Assembly: GCA_964588695.1 (NCBI GenBank)
Contig: CAZPQK010000009.1
Coordinates: forward strand, 1-64,000
Origin: CAZPQK01 sp964588695
Lineage (GTDB): Bacteria > Krumholzibacteriota > Krumholzibacteriia > WVZY01 > JAKEHA01
Length of the DNA: 64,000 nucleotides
Reading direction: 5' to 3'
Below are positions 16,625 to 25,096 of this stretch, piece by piece. How positions within the stretch are numbered: position 1 is the stretch's first letter; every line of letters begins with the position of its first letter. The position numbers were made by a program, and so were the translations under genes. The notes beneath the pieces are model-generated. The model was not told the DNA's origin. It ran no database searches and was given only the letters and a program-made list of their open reading frames with translations.

Positions 16625-17446
16625 ATGAAGCTTACTAACATATTGATACTATGTGTCTTAGCCATGTCGCTGCTGCCGGCGGCGGGTAGCGCCAAAGACG
16701 GCTGGCGGGTTTTGGACGGTCATCCCTGGTGTGAGGACGGCCAGCAGGGCGACAAGCTGTGCGAAATACGGGAGATCACGCTCACCGACCGGGCAACGCT
16801 TCGTCTGGATGGTGCCGCCAACGGGGGCATTCAGGTGGAAGGCTGGGATCGTGACGAAGTGCGGATTCGCGCCAAAGTTAGTGTGTGGAGCAAAGATGCC
16901 GACAAGGCACGCGAGATTGTGGGCAAGATTCGCATAGAAACCGATGGCCGCACGGTACGTGCGGTGGGGCCGGATCTGAGCAACTGGAACAAGCGCAGCG
17001 GCTGGTCGGTAAGCTACCGAGTCAAAGTGCCGCGCCAAATGGACCTGGATCTGACCACGGTTAACGGCGGTATTGGCATAGACGGCGTCGCTGGCGAGAT
17101 CGAGTTCTCTGCGGTAAACGGCGGCATATCGCTACAGAAGCTTGCCGGCGACGTGCGCGGGCGGACAACCAACGGGGGCGTTACGGTTCAGTTGAGCGGA
17201 GACGAATGGAGTGGCGACGGACTTGACGTCTCGACTACTAACGGCGGGGTTACGGTGGCGGTACCGCAGGACTACAACGCCGAGTTCGAAACCGGTACGA
17301 CTAACGGAAATCTCCACGTCGATTTTCCTATTACCGTCCAAGGCAATATCAAGAAGAAGATTCGCACCACACTTGGAAAAGGCGGTTCTACCGTGCGAGT
17401 CAAAACCACCAACGGCGGCGTTCGCATTAAGCGCGTCGGCACATAA
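16625..17446 (+). CDS. Exported DUF4097-type beta-helix protein (copy 1)
   Basis: 273 aa with AAAGGAG before the ATG. A signal peptide (about 1-23) is followed by DUF4097/adhesin-like beta-strand repeats, marked by recurring TTNGG or TVNGG turns (seven times in about 250 residues: ANGGIQV, VNGGIGI, VNGGISL, TNGGVTV twice, TNGNLHV, TNGGVRI). The pattern predicts a right-handed beta-solenoid or beta-sandwich stack with Asn ladders. Two Cys (WCEDG and LCEIRE) could form a disulfide. Ligand and location (periplasm or surface) are unknown. A paralog follows 103 bp downstream, so this is a tandem duplication. Confidence 0.8.
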   Translation: MKLTNILILCVLAMSLLPAAGSAKDGWRVLDGHPWCEDGQQGDKLCEIREITLTDRATLRLDGAANGGIQVEGWDRDEVRIRAKVSVWSKDADKAREIVGKIRIETDGRTVRAVGPDLSNWNKRSGWSVSYRVKVPRQMDLDLTTVNGGIGIDGVAGEIEFSAVNGGISLQKLAGDVRGRTTNGGVTVQLSGDEWSGDGLDVSTTNGGVTVAVPQDYNAEFETGTTNGNLHVDFPITVQGNIKKKIRTTLGKGGSTVRVKTTNGGVRIKRVGT

Positions 17447-17457
17447 ACTGAGGCTGT

Positions 17458-17503
17458 GGGGCGATGCGTGTTACGGGTTGGGTTCCTTGGGATGCATCGC
17501 TCC
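17458..17503 (+). other. Possible mRNA stem between the two DUF4097 genes
   Basis: GGGGCGATGC (17458-17467) can pair with GCATCGCTCC (17494-17503), ten pairs with one G-U, around a 26-nt loop. It is followed by a pyrimidine-rich stretch (CTCACCTCCTTTTCACC). Could modulate expression of the second copy; weak evidence. Confidence 0.3.
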
Positions 17504-17549
17504 TCACCTCCTTTTCACCACGGGTTGCCATGCCTACGGAGGGGCAGCA

Positions 17550-18347
17550 ATGAAAGTTAAAGTGTTTTTGGGATGCATGATTGTAGCAGTGCTGATGACA
17601 GCCGCCGCCCTGGCCGAGCGCGACGACTGGAAAGTTGTGCAGGATGACGAGTGGTGCAACGACTTTAATGGTTATTGCGAGGTTCGCGAGATTACGCTGA
17701 CCGATCGCAATGATCTGCAGCTTGAGTCGGTAAACGGTGCGATTCGGGTGGAAGGGTGGAACCAGGACGTCGTGCATGTTAAGGCCCGCGTGCAAGTTCG
17801 AAAGAGCAACCGCGACGAAGCCAGGCGGATCGCAGACGAAGTCGAAATCGAAGTCGGCGACGTTATCAAAGCTCGGCGCGGCAGTAGCTTTAAGAAATGG
17901 CGTAACCGTAAGTGGTCGGTGAGCTACAAGGTAATGGTTCCGCGCGACATGGACGTCGAAGTTGGCACCACCAATGGTAGCGTGAAAGTGATCGACGTCA
18001 ATGCTGCGGTGACTGCCGGAACTACAAACGGATCGGTCCGTATCGAAGGTGCAGCCGGAGACGTGTTTGCCTCGACCACGAATGGCGCTATCGACTGTGA
18101 ACTGCATGAGCAGTGGAAGGGCAATGACATCGAAATGAGCACCACCAATGGTGCTGTCAAGCTGGTTGCACCAGAGGACTTCTCTGCCGACGTAAAGGCG
18201 CGCACAGTTAACGGTGGCGTGCGGGTCGACCATGCCATTCGCATCAACAACAAAACCAAGCGCCGCCTTGACGGTCGCATCGGAGACGGTGATGCCAAGG
18301 TGCGCATTAGCACGGTCAACGGCGGAGTAAAAATTATCGAAGGTTAA
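17550..18347 (+). CDS. Exported DUF4097-type beta-helix protein (copy 2)
   Basis: 265 aa from the ATG at 17550 (GGAGGGG upstream); the open frame reaches back to 17211 but inside copy 1. Signal peptide at 1-22, then the same architecture as the 16625 product: a Cys pair (WCNDFNGYCEVRE), EITLTDR, VEGW, then WSVSYKVMVPRDMDV and repeated TTNGS, TTNGA and TVNGG turns. The two copies align over their whole length but differ in the turn residues (G versus S/A). They probably arose by tandem duplication and may form a complex. No catalytic motif is seen. Confidence 0.8.
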   Translation: MKVKVFLGCMIVAVLMTAAALAERDDWKVVQDDEWCNDFNGYCEVREITLTDRNDLQLESVNGAIRVEGWNQDVVHVKARVQVRKSNRDEARRIADEVEIEVGDVIKARRGSSFKKWRNRKWSVSYKVMVPRDMDVEVGTTNGSVKVIDVNAAVTAGTTNGSVRIEGAAGDVFASTTNGAIDCELHEQWKGNDIEMSTTNGAVKLVAPEDFSADVKARTVNGGVRVDHAIRINNKTKRRLDGRIGDGDAKVRISTVNGGVKIIEG

Positions 18348-18377
18348 ATCGCACAACCCCTTGGTATCGGCTATACT

Positions 18378-18405
18378 GGGCCCGCCCAAAGGCGGGTCCT
18401 TTTTT
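18378..18405 (+). terminator. Intrinsic terminator directly abutting the next start codon
   Basis: Stem GGGCCCGCC/GGCGGGTCC (9 bp, one G-U), CAAA loop, then six T residues that run straight into the ATG at 18406. A TATACT box lies at 18372-18377 just before the stem. It may terminate the DUF4097 transcript and/or attenuate the methyltransferase gene. Confidence 0.7.
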
Positions 18406-19614
18406 ATGACACACTTTGCATACCAAGAATCCAACCAGTTTTTTGCTCAGGTCGCAGGCGGTCTGGAGAGTTTGACCCAGGACGAACTCCGCGAGCTGGG
18501 CGCTCGGAAACTGCGCGAATCGTATCGCGGCGTTTACTTTTCGGTGGCAGCCTCCGATGTTTCCGACATCGTGTACCAAACACGTCTTGCCACCCGAGTG
18601 CTGGCGCCGCTTCGGATCTTCGATTGTCATAGCGACCGATATCTTCACCGAACCGCGATGGACATCGCGTGGCCGGAGTTGTTCCCGGTGGACGCGACTT
18701 TCGCGGTATTCGCAAACGTCTCAAACAGCTTCTTAAAACATTCAAAGTACGTCGCGCTAAAAGTGAAGGACGCGATTGTAGATCGTTTTCGCCAGGATGT
18801 CGGGAGGCGACCGAATGTGGACCAGCGTGCGCCACACGCACTAATCAACGTTTACATCCACAACAACAAGGCGACGATCAGTCTCGATCTATCCGGCGGT
18901 TCGCTGCATCGTCGGGGTTATCGCGAACGTTCAGTGGATGCGCCCATGCAGGAAACCGCGGCCGCCGCAATTGTTCGGCTAAGTGGATGGAGTGGAGAAG
19001 GCGCGCTGCACGATCCCTTCTGTGGGTCGGGAACACTGCTGGCCGAAGCGTTGATGGCAGGAGCAAAAATCCCTGCCGGCTACTTGCGACAACGGTTTGG
19101 TTTCGAAGTAATGCCGGAGTTCGACTCGACACGCTGGAAGAGCCGACGGGGCGAAATTAACCAGTTGATCCGCCCGATAACGGGTACGGTCTCTGGTGGC
19201 GATCGCGACGCCATGGCAGTAACCGCGGCGCAGGTCAACTTGCGAACGCTTCCTCAGGGTAAGAGCGTCGTGGTCAAGAAACAGACTTTTGATTCCGTAC
19301 CGCTTCCCGATACGACCATTATTACGAATCCGCCGTTCGGAATTCGTCTGGGCGATCCCAAAAGCGCGGCAAAGCTAACCGAGCGGTTCGGCAATTTTCT
19401 CAAGCACAGTTGCGAGAGGTCGGTCGCCTATGTTTACTTTGGCGAGCGAACGTTGCTTAAGTCGTTGGGGTTACGCCCCGCGTTTCGCATGCCGCTGGCC
19501 AACGGGGGCCTTGACGGCCGCCTGGCGAAAGTGGAGTTGTACGCCGGGACCAGGCGCTATGGTGAAGGCCGATCCGATAGCGACGTCGACCCAAAGAAAG
19601 GCGCCGCCGAGTAG
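18406..19614 (+). CDS. THUMP-domain class I SAM-dependent RNA methyltransferase (RlmL/YpsC-like)
   Basis: 402 aa. The N-terminal part (about 10-165) has a ferredoxin-like plus THUMP RNA-binding region (FAQVAGGLESLTQDEL; INVYIHNNKATISLDLSG). The C-terminal Rossmann methyltransferase has HDPFCGSGTLLAEA for SAM binding and the catalytic TNPPFGIRLG (N-P-P-F, as in N2-guanine methyltransferases). By family it should methylate a guanine of 23S rRNA (G2445-type). The ATG at 18406 has no Shine-Dalgarno because a terminator T-run touches it; a TTG at 18361 in frame is an alternative but would include the terminator. Confidence 0.85.
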   Translation: MTHFAYQESNQFFAQVAGGLESLTQDELRELGARKLRESYRGVYFSVAASDVSDIVYQTRLATRVLAPLRIFDCHSDRYLHRTAMDIAWPELFPVDATFAVFANVSNSFLKHSKYVALKVKDAIVDRFRQDVGRRPNVDQRAPHALINVYIHNNKATISLDLSGGSLHRRGYRERSVDAPMQETAAAAIVRLSGWSGEGALHDPFCGSGTLLAEALMAGAKIPAGYLRQRFGFEVMPEFDSTRWKSRRGEINQLIRPITGTVSGGDRDAMAVTAAQVNLRTLPQGKSVVVKKQTFDSVPLPDTTIITNPPFGIRLGDPKSAAKLTERFGNFLKHSCERSVAYVYFGERTLLKSLGLRPAFRMPLANGGLDGRLAKVELYAGTRRYGEGRSDSDVDPKKGAAE

Positions 19615-19752
19615 CCACACGTTTGTTTGTGGGATATTTCTGCAACTCATTGGACTCGAATCGCGTATGATTAAACTGTTCGGGTGGTTTCGCAACCGCC
19701 ACAACAGACCCCGCCTCATTCCCGCGCCCCACCGCGACTGTTAGGAGACACC

Positions 19753-22110
19753 ATGAAGAACCCCTGGCCCCTGGCCTTGATACTGCTGGTGGCAGTCTCC
19801 CTGTGGCAACTTCCCGCGAACGCTGCCACCCGTCCCGGTTTTATCCCGATGACGGCAGGGTCGACTCAGCGCACGAATCAATTCGAATGCGGAACCTACA
19901 AGGGTAATCAGGCCACGACGCTATGGATGGATGGCCACTACCAGCGAACTCTGCGCAAGATTCGCAACGGCAAACAGCAGCGGCTCGCCGCCGCGGAGTT
20001 TGTCTACGACGATGTGTGGGTGGTCGAAGACGACGGCACCATTCTGATGCAGGGAAGCAATCCGATCGACATCGAAGGCCAGACGCTGGAGTTTACTCCC
20101 AATGTTTCCGGCGGGTATGACGCGGTCGCGATGGCTGATCAGTTTGAGTTCTCCATCGCGAACAACCTTGGGCTTGGCGACGACGATTTTGCGACGGTGA
20201 CGCTTCCGTTTACGTTTAACTTCTTCGGTACCGACTGGACCGAGATATATGTAAACAGTAACGGTGCGGTGTCATTTGGCGGCCCGGTCAACGCCAGCGG
20301 CTTCTACGACCCCGACGAGTTCTTTTCGACCACGCCAAAGTTGCTGCCGCTCTACGCCGATTTGGACCCGGGAACGCAGGGTACCGTTTACGGAGACACT
20401 TTTGCGGATCGAGCGGTAATTACGTGGTTGGCGGTCACCGAGTTTGGAAACTCGGGTGCGACCAATACCTTTCAGGTTGTGCTCTTCGCCGACGGAACCT
20501 ATCGCTTGAATATTTCGGCGTTGAACATGCTGTTTCAAATTTCGGGCGCGCCTACGTATATCGGCATTCATCCCGGTGGCGTCACCAACCCGACAATGCT
20601 CGATTGGTCCGATGACTTGCCTTACGGCGGCAGCGGCGGCGAAGGTATGTATGAGTCGTTTCTTAACCTATCCAACCCTGCGGTCAACGAAGTGGCGTTA
20701 ATGCAGCGCTTCTATCAAAGTTTCGACGACGTGTTCTTTCAGACCGTGTTCTTTACCAACTTCGTTCAAACCATGGCTGGGTTTGCGAACGAACTAAACA
20801 TCAGCAACGATGTCACCGGAATAGGGTTGAGTATTTTTGACAACAGCGTGTTGTACGGATCCAGCGGTGTGTTGGAAAGTCGATGCAATATGAACCGGAT
20901 GGGTGTGTGGCCCATCGACCCGACATCTCGTTTTTTTGGAAAAGGTAATAATTTTCTAACCATCATGGGACAAGAGGCTGGACATCGTTGGGGTGCGTTC
21001 ATGCGGTTTATGGACGACCAGGGTCAGGTAAGTAATATGATCCTGGGGCGATCGGACGCCCATTGGAGTTACTACGTCGATGTCGACCACTCAAGTTTGG
21101 AGGGCGGCAACTGGGCGGTTGATGGGGCTCAGTATCGGTGTCCAACCCAGATTGACTACTTTAGTGCGTTTGACGAGTACACCTTTGGATTGCGCACACC
21201 CGAAGAAGTTTCACCGACATTCTACGTTAGCAGTCCGTCCAATGATTTGCCCGGAGCGCGCTCGGTGGGAACGCCGTTGCAAAACGCCAGCGCGTTTGGT
21301 GTGCCGATTCCAGTGACGATCGAGTCGATCATTGCCGCCGAAGGACCGCGCACGCCGCTCCCGAATGTCGAAGAAAAAGATCTGCGCCAGGGATTTATCC
21401 TGGTGTTGCAGAACGGAACCACTGCGACCCAGCAACAGTTAGATCAGATTGCTGGTTTCCGTGCGGCGTGGGAACCATACTTTGAGTTGTCCTGCTCCGG
21501 GCGAATGACGCTTAATACGCGCCTGGAACAGTCGCTGACCACAGGTACTATTGCCGGTAAAGTGCGCGACCGCACGACCGGGTTGCCCGTGGAAGATCTT
21601 ACCATTACCGAAGACGCGCGCGGGTTTGAGCAGTACGTGCCGGCTGGCGGCAACTTCTATTTTCGCTATCAGCAAGAACAACCTTCCGACCTGTTTGTGT
21701 CGGCGTTGGTGACATTTTCTGCCCCCGGGTACTACCCGCAGACGTGGTCGTCGTCGGCCGCATTCGGGTTCGAGAATCCGCTGAACGTTAGTCTTGATCC
21801 GGTTCCTACGTCGGTGCCTGTGGGAACACCACTGCCCAACGCACTTTACGCGAACACGCCAAATCCGTTTAATCCCACTACAGCAATCCGGTTTGACCTT
21901 GCGGAAGGCGGACCGGTGAAGCTTGGTGTGTACGACGTTTCCGGGCGTCTCGTGCGCGAGCTGGTCGACGCGACGTTGCCCGCGGGTCGGCACGATGCCT
22001 CCTGGGACGGTTACGATCGTAACGGTGTCGCCGTTGCGTCGGGCGTCTATTTTTATCGATTGGCCGCCCCCGGTTTTCAACGAACACGGAAAATGACGTT
22101 GATAAAATAG
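19753..22110 (+). CDS. Large secreted protein with QEAGH motif and FlgD-like sorting tail (copy 1)
   Basis: 785 aa from the ATG at 19753 with AGGAG upstream. Signal peptide about 1-26. Residues about 100-300 have a nidogen-like pattern (LPFTFNFFGTDWTEIYVNSNGAV). The central region carries QEAGHRWGAFM with Q407, E408 and H411, placed like a zincin HExxH but with Gln in place of the first His, followed by AHWSYY and SSLEGGNW. A carboxypeptidase-regulatory-like insert (GTIAGKVRDRTTG) precedes the NPFNPTT FlgD-like tail (about 700-785). Surface-exposed or secreted. A paralog follows directly. Whether it is an active peptidase is open. Confidence 0.8.
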   Translation: MKNPWPLALILLVAVSLWQLPANAATRPGFIPMTAGSTQRTNQFECGTYKGNQATTLWMDGHYQRTLRKIRNGKQQRLAAAEFVYDDVWVVEDDGTILMQGSNPIDIEGQTLEFTPNVSGGYDAVAMADQFEFSIANNLGLGDDDFATVTLPFTFNFFGTDWTEIYVNSNGAVSFGGPVNASGFYDPDEFFSTTPKLLPLYADLDPGTQGTVYGDTFADRAVITWLAVTEFGNSGATNTFQVVLFADGTYRLNISALNMLFQISGAPTYIGIHPGGVTNPTMLDWSDDLPYGGSGGEGMYESFLNLSNPAVNEVALMQRFYQSFDDVFFQTVFFTNFVQTMAGFANELNISNDVTGIGLSIFDNSVLYGSSGVLESRCNMNRMGVWPIDPTSRFFGKGNNFLTIMGQEAGHRWGAFMRFMDDQGQVSNMILGRSDAHWSYYVDVDHSSLEGGNWAVDGAQYRCPTQIDYFSAFDEYTFGLRTPEEVSPTFYVSSPSNDLPGARSVGTPLQNASAFGVPIPVTIESIIAAEGPRTPLPNVEEKDLRQGFILVLQNGTTATQQQLDQIAGFRAAWEPYFELSCSGRMTLNTRLEQSLTTGTIAGKVRDRTTGLPVEDLTITEDARGFEQYVPAGGNFYFRYQQEQPSDLFVSALVTFSAPGYYPQTWSSSAAFGFENPLNVSLDPVPTSVPVGTPLPNALYANTPNPFNPTTAIRFDLAEGGPVKLGVYDVSGRLVRELVDATLPAGRHDASWDGYDRNGVAVASGVYFYRLAAPGFQRTRKMTLIK

Positions 22111-22134
22111 AGACCCGACACGTGCACTACACAT

Positions 22135-22163
22135 AGGACCGGACGTTGAGTCCGGTCCTTTTT
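22135..22163 (+). terminator. Intrinsic terminator after copy 1 of the QEAGH protein
   Basis: Perfect 10-bp stem AGGACCGGAC/GTCCGGTCCT with a 5-nt loop, followed by a run of five T. Confidence 0.85.
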
Positions 22164-22168
22164 GCGTG

Positions 22169-22177
22169 TGTTATACT
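22169..22177 (+). promoter_or_regulatory. Extended -10 promoter element for copy 2
   Basis: TGTTATACT, a TGn-extended -10, lies 43 bp before the ATG at 22220 and just after the terminator of the preceding gene. No clear -35 at normal spacing. Confidence 0.4.
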
Positions 22178-22219
22178 CAAACCGAACTCTGGCTCACGCA
22201 TACCCGGAAAGGATCCACC

Positions 22220-24580
22220 ATGAACCGACTGCTTGCGATTTTGGGTGCCGCGCTGATTCTGTCCTGTCCGCGGCCAGCAGTGGCCGAGTATCACCCCGCC
22301 ATGCCCAAACTTAACGATGCCGGCGCGACTCAAGCCCGCGCCGGAAAGTTCGAGTGCGGGACCTACAAAGGGAGCGAACGCTGGACTCAGTACTTCGGCT
22401 CCAAAAACGAGCGAGTACAGCGCGAACTTGATCAGAGCGGAACGCGGGCCAGCAAACGCGCCGACTTTGTGTACCAGGATGTGCTCGTTGTCGAAGATGA
22501 CGGGAGTATACTGTTCAGTGGTCTTAACGCTTTTGACACCGACAATACTACGATTCGCTTTACTCCCAACGGAAACGCTTACGATGTCTCGGCAGTTACC
22601 TTTACCTACGACGCCGTTCTGGGAACGAATCTGTCGCTGGGTGATGACGCGTTTACTGTTCAGAGTCTGAGTTTCAATTTCACTTTTTTTGGTGGGTTGT
22701 GGACGCAAATGTACGTTGGGTCCAACGGTATCGTGGGCTTCGGTGGCAACCCCAATCCTAGTGGCTTCTACGACGACGGGGACTTCTTCAGCAGCTTGCC
22801 GAAAATTACCCCGTACTACATGGATCTGAATCCGGCGGCGGGCGGCGCGGTGTATCACAAGCAGGAAGCAACCAGAAGTACGGTGACATGGTCTTCGGTC
22901 CCGGAGTTCGGGACTGCCACGCTGAACACCGTTCAAATGGTGGTTTACGATACCGGTGTCATCGATATCACGTTTAACGGAATCGGGTCGGCAGTTGCGT
23001 CGAACGGTGCGCCAATCTTCTCCGGAATCAGTCCGGGAACCGGCTTGCTCAACAATGTCAGTTACTCAGACGACTTACCGTTTGCGGGTACCGCCAACAC
23101 CGGTATTTACGAAGATTACCTTAATATTGCGACACCTCTAGTCAACGAGGCTGGCCTGTTCCAGCACTTCTATGCCTCGTATCCCGATGATTTTTTCCAG
23201 ATCGTGTATTTCACCAACTTCGTGACGCAAATGACCGGCTTTGCGTACGAAAGGAACATTTCCAACGACGTTACCGGTATTGGTTTGGGGATATTCGACA
23301 ACAGTGCTACCTACGGTAGCGCCGGTACTTTGGAGAGTCTGTGCAACATGAACAGGTTGAGCGTATGGCCAACGTCTCCGGAAACCAGATTTTTCTCTGA
23401 CGGGAATAGTTTTCTTACGGTTATGGCACAAGAGGCTGGCCATCGCTGGGGTGCGTTCATGCGTTTCGGCGCCGGTTGCGTACAATCTGGGGAAAATGTT
23501 AGCGCCTATATGATCGGTCGCCAGTACGCCCATTGGAGCTACTTCGCCGACGCCGACAATTCGTCGCTGGAGGGCGGCAACTGGGAGTTCAACGGCGCCA
23601 ACTGGACAAATCCAACGCAGGTTGATCACTTTTGTGATATCGACGAATACACCTTTGGGCTACGAACACCAGAAGAAGTGTCCGACGCGTTCTACCTGGA
23701 CAGTCCAACCAACAACCAGTTTAGCAACCGAGATGACGGCACTCCGGTGCAAAACGCCACCGCATCGGGAACGCCTGTTGTCGTAACCATTAACGACTTC
23801 ATCGCCTGCGAGGGAGCGCGCACGCCAACCGAGCCCAACGAAAACCACGACGTGCGTCAGGCGTTTATTCTGATTGTTCAGAATGGCACGACGCCATCGC
23901 AGGCAGAGTTGGACAAGATCGCGGGGTTTCGGGCGGCGTGGGAGCCGTATTTTGAGGAATCGTGCAGTGGTCGCCTGACCGCCAATACCAGCATTACCCA
24001 AACCTTTGATCCCGCCGTGGTTAAAGGTCAAGTTACCGACCAAGTCACAGGCCTGGTTATCGACGACTTCACCGCCACCTCTATCGAGCGCAATTTCGTC
24101 CAAAACGTCCCGGGTGGAGGTCGTTACACATTCCGCTATCTGGAAGCGCCCACCAGCGGTCCGTTCGAAGTGGCAACGGTTGTTTTCCAGGCAGCAGGCT
24201 ACTTCCCAGATACATGTTTCGTCTCCGTGCCGTACGACTCTGTGCTTTGCAAAGACGTAACTCTGTTTCCGGTGTCGGCTGCGGCAGCCGAAGGAGCGCC
24301 CATCCCAAACGCTCTGTACCAGAACTACCCGAATCCGTTCAATCCAAACACAACCATCCAGTTTGACCTGGCCGACGCTGGACGGGTGGAGTTGCAAGTT
24401 TTTGACGCGCGCGGCAAGCTGGTAGCGACCCTGGTTAGTGGGGAGCAGTCAGCGGGGCGCCAGCTGGTGGATTGGGATGGTACTGACAACCGCGGTCGTC
24501 AGGTATCCAGTGGGATCTACTTCTACAAGCTTTCCACCAATGACTTCACCAGGACTCGCAAAATGGTCTTGCTCAAGTAG
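22220..24580 (+). CDS. Large secreted protein with QEAGH motif and FlgD-like sorting tail (copy 2)
   Basis: 786 aa, GGAAAGGA before the ATG at 22220. Same order as its neighbour: signal peptide (to about residue 23), a shared FECGTYKG motif near 47, nidogen-like region (FNFTFFGGLWTQMYVGSNGIV), then QEAGHRWGAFMRF with Q404, E405 and H408, AHWSYF, EGGNWEFNGANW, a regulatory-like beta domain and the NPFNPNT FlgD-like tail. The two proteins align along their full length, so they are tandem paralogs under separate promoters. A family-wide Gln in place of the zinc-binding His suggests either an altered metal site or a non-catalytic binding protein. Confidence 0.8.
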   Translation: MNRLLAILGAALILSCPRPAVAEYHPAMPKLNDAGATQARAGKFECGTYKGSERWTQYFGSKNERVQRELDQSGTRASKRADFVYQDVLVVEDDGSILFSGLNAFDTDNTTIRFTPNGNAYDVSAVTFTYDAVLGTNLSLGDDAFTVQSLSFNFTFFGGLWTQMYVGSNGIVGFGGNPNPSGFYDDGDFFSSLPKITPYYMDLNPAAGGAVYHKQEATRSTVTWSSVPEFGTATLNTVQMVVYDTGVIDITFNGIGSAVASNGAPIFSGISPGTGLLNNVSYSDDLPFAGTANTGIYEDYLNIATPLVNEAGLFQHFYASYPDDFFQIVYFTNFVTQMTGFAYERNISNDVTGIGLGIFDNSATYGSAGTLESLCNMNRLSVWPTSPETRFFSDGNSFLTVMAQEAGHRWGAFMRFGAGCVQSGENVSAYMIGRQYAHWSYFADADNSSLEGGNWEFNGANWTNPTQVDHFCDIDEYTFGLRTPEEVSDAFYLDSPTNNQFSNRDDGTPVQNATASGTPVVVTINDFIACEGARTPTEPNENHDVRQAFILIVQNGTTPSQAELDKIAGFRAAWEPYFEESCSGRLTANTSITQTFDPAVVKGQVTDQVTGLVIDDFTATSIERNFVQNVPGGGRYTFRYLEAPTSGPFEVATVVFQAAGYFPDTCFVSVPYDSVLCKDVTLFPVSAAAAEGAPIPNALYQNYPNPFNPNTTIQFDLADAGRVELQVFDARGKLVATLVSGEQSAGRQLVDWDGTDNRGRQVSSGIYFYKLSTNDFTRTRKMVLLK

Positions 24581-24603
24581 GCAGGGTGCATTCGGATTGT
24601 GGG

Positions 24604-24641
24604 GAACGCTCGCGTCGTAACCGCCGCGGGCGTTCTTTTTT
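24604..24641 (+). terminator. Intrinsic terminator after copy 2 of the QEAGH protein
   Basis: Stem GAACGCTCGCG/CGCGGGCGTTC (11 pairs, one G-U) with a 10-nt loop and six T residues. Confidence 0.88.
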
Positions 24642-24676
24642 GTGGGGGTGATAGGTAATCGCTGTTAGCATTGGCT

Positions 24677-25096
24677 ATGCCCGAGATAAACGAGCACATA
24701 TCGATTCCGGACGAAGCGCTGGAGTTTAGCTTTGTGCGCGCGTCCGGTCCCGGCGGTCAACACGTTAACAAAGTGTCTACGGCCGTGCAGTTGCGTTTTG
24801 ACATTGGCGCGTCTTCGCTACCCGCAGCGGTAAAGCGGCGGTTGCGATCGCTGGCCGGAAACCGTGTAACCAAAGATGATGTATTGGTTATGTCGGCGGG
24901 AGACCACCGCAGCCAGTCGGCAAACCGGGCGGCGGTGTTGGAGCGATTTGTGGACTTGGTCCGTCGGGCAACGATCGTTCCCAAGAGGCGTCGTGCTACG
25001 CGCCCGACGCGTGCATCGGTGGAAAAAAGGCTCGATGTAAAGCGTCGTAAGAGTAGTCGCAAAGCCGATCGCCGGCGGCCCAAAGAAGACGACTAG
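24677..25096 (+). CDS. arfB: ArfB-like peptidyl-tRNA hydrolase (ribosome rescue)
   Basis: 139 aa from the ATG at 24677. Contains the release-factor catalytic GGQ (SGPGGQHVNKVSTAVQLRF broken at the usual place) and a basic tail (KRRKSSRKADRRRPKED) that enters the empty mRNA channel of stalled ribosomes, as in E. coli ArfB/YaeJ (140 aa). It hydrolyses peptidyl-tRNA on non-stop complexes. No Shine-Dalgarno is seen; an extended -10-like TGTTAGCAT ends 5 nt before ATG, so the mRNA may be leaderless. The stop overlaps the convergent GT39-like gene by 4 bp. Confidence 0.88.
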   Translation: MPEINEHISIPDEALEFSFVRASGPGGQHVNKVSTAVQLRFDIGASSLPAAVKRRLRSLAGNRVTKDDVLVMSAGDHRSQSANRAAVLERFVDLVRRATIVPKRRRATRPTRASVEKRLDVKRRKSSRKADRRRPKEDD

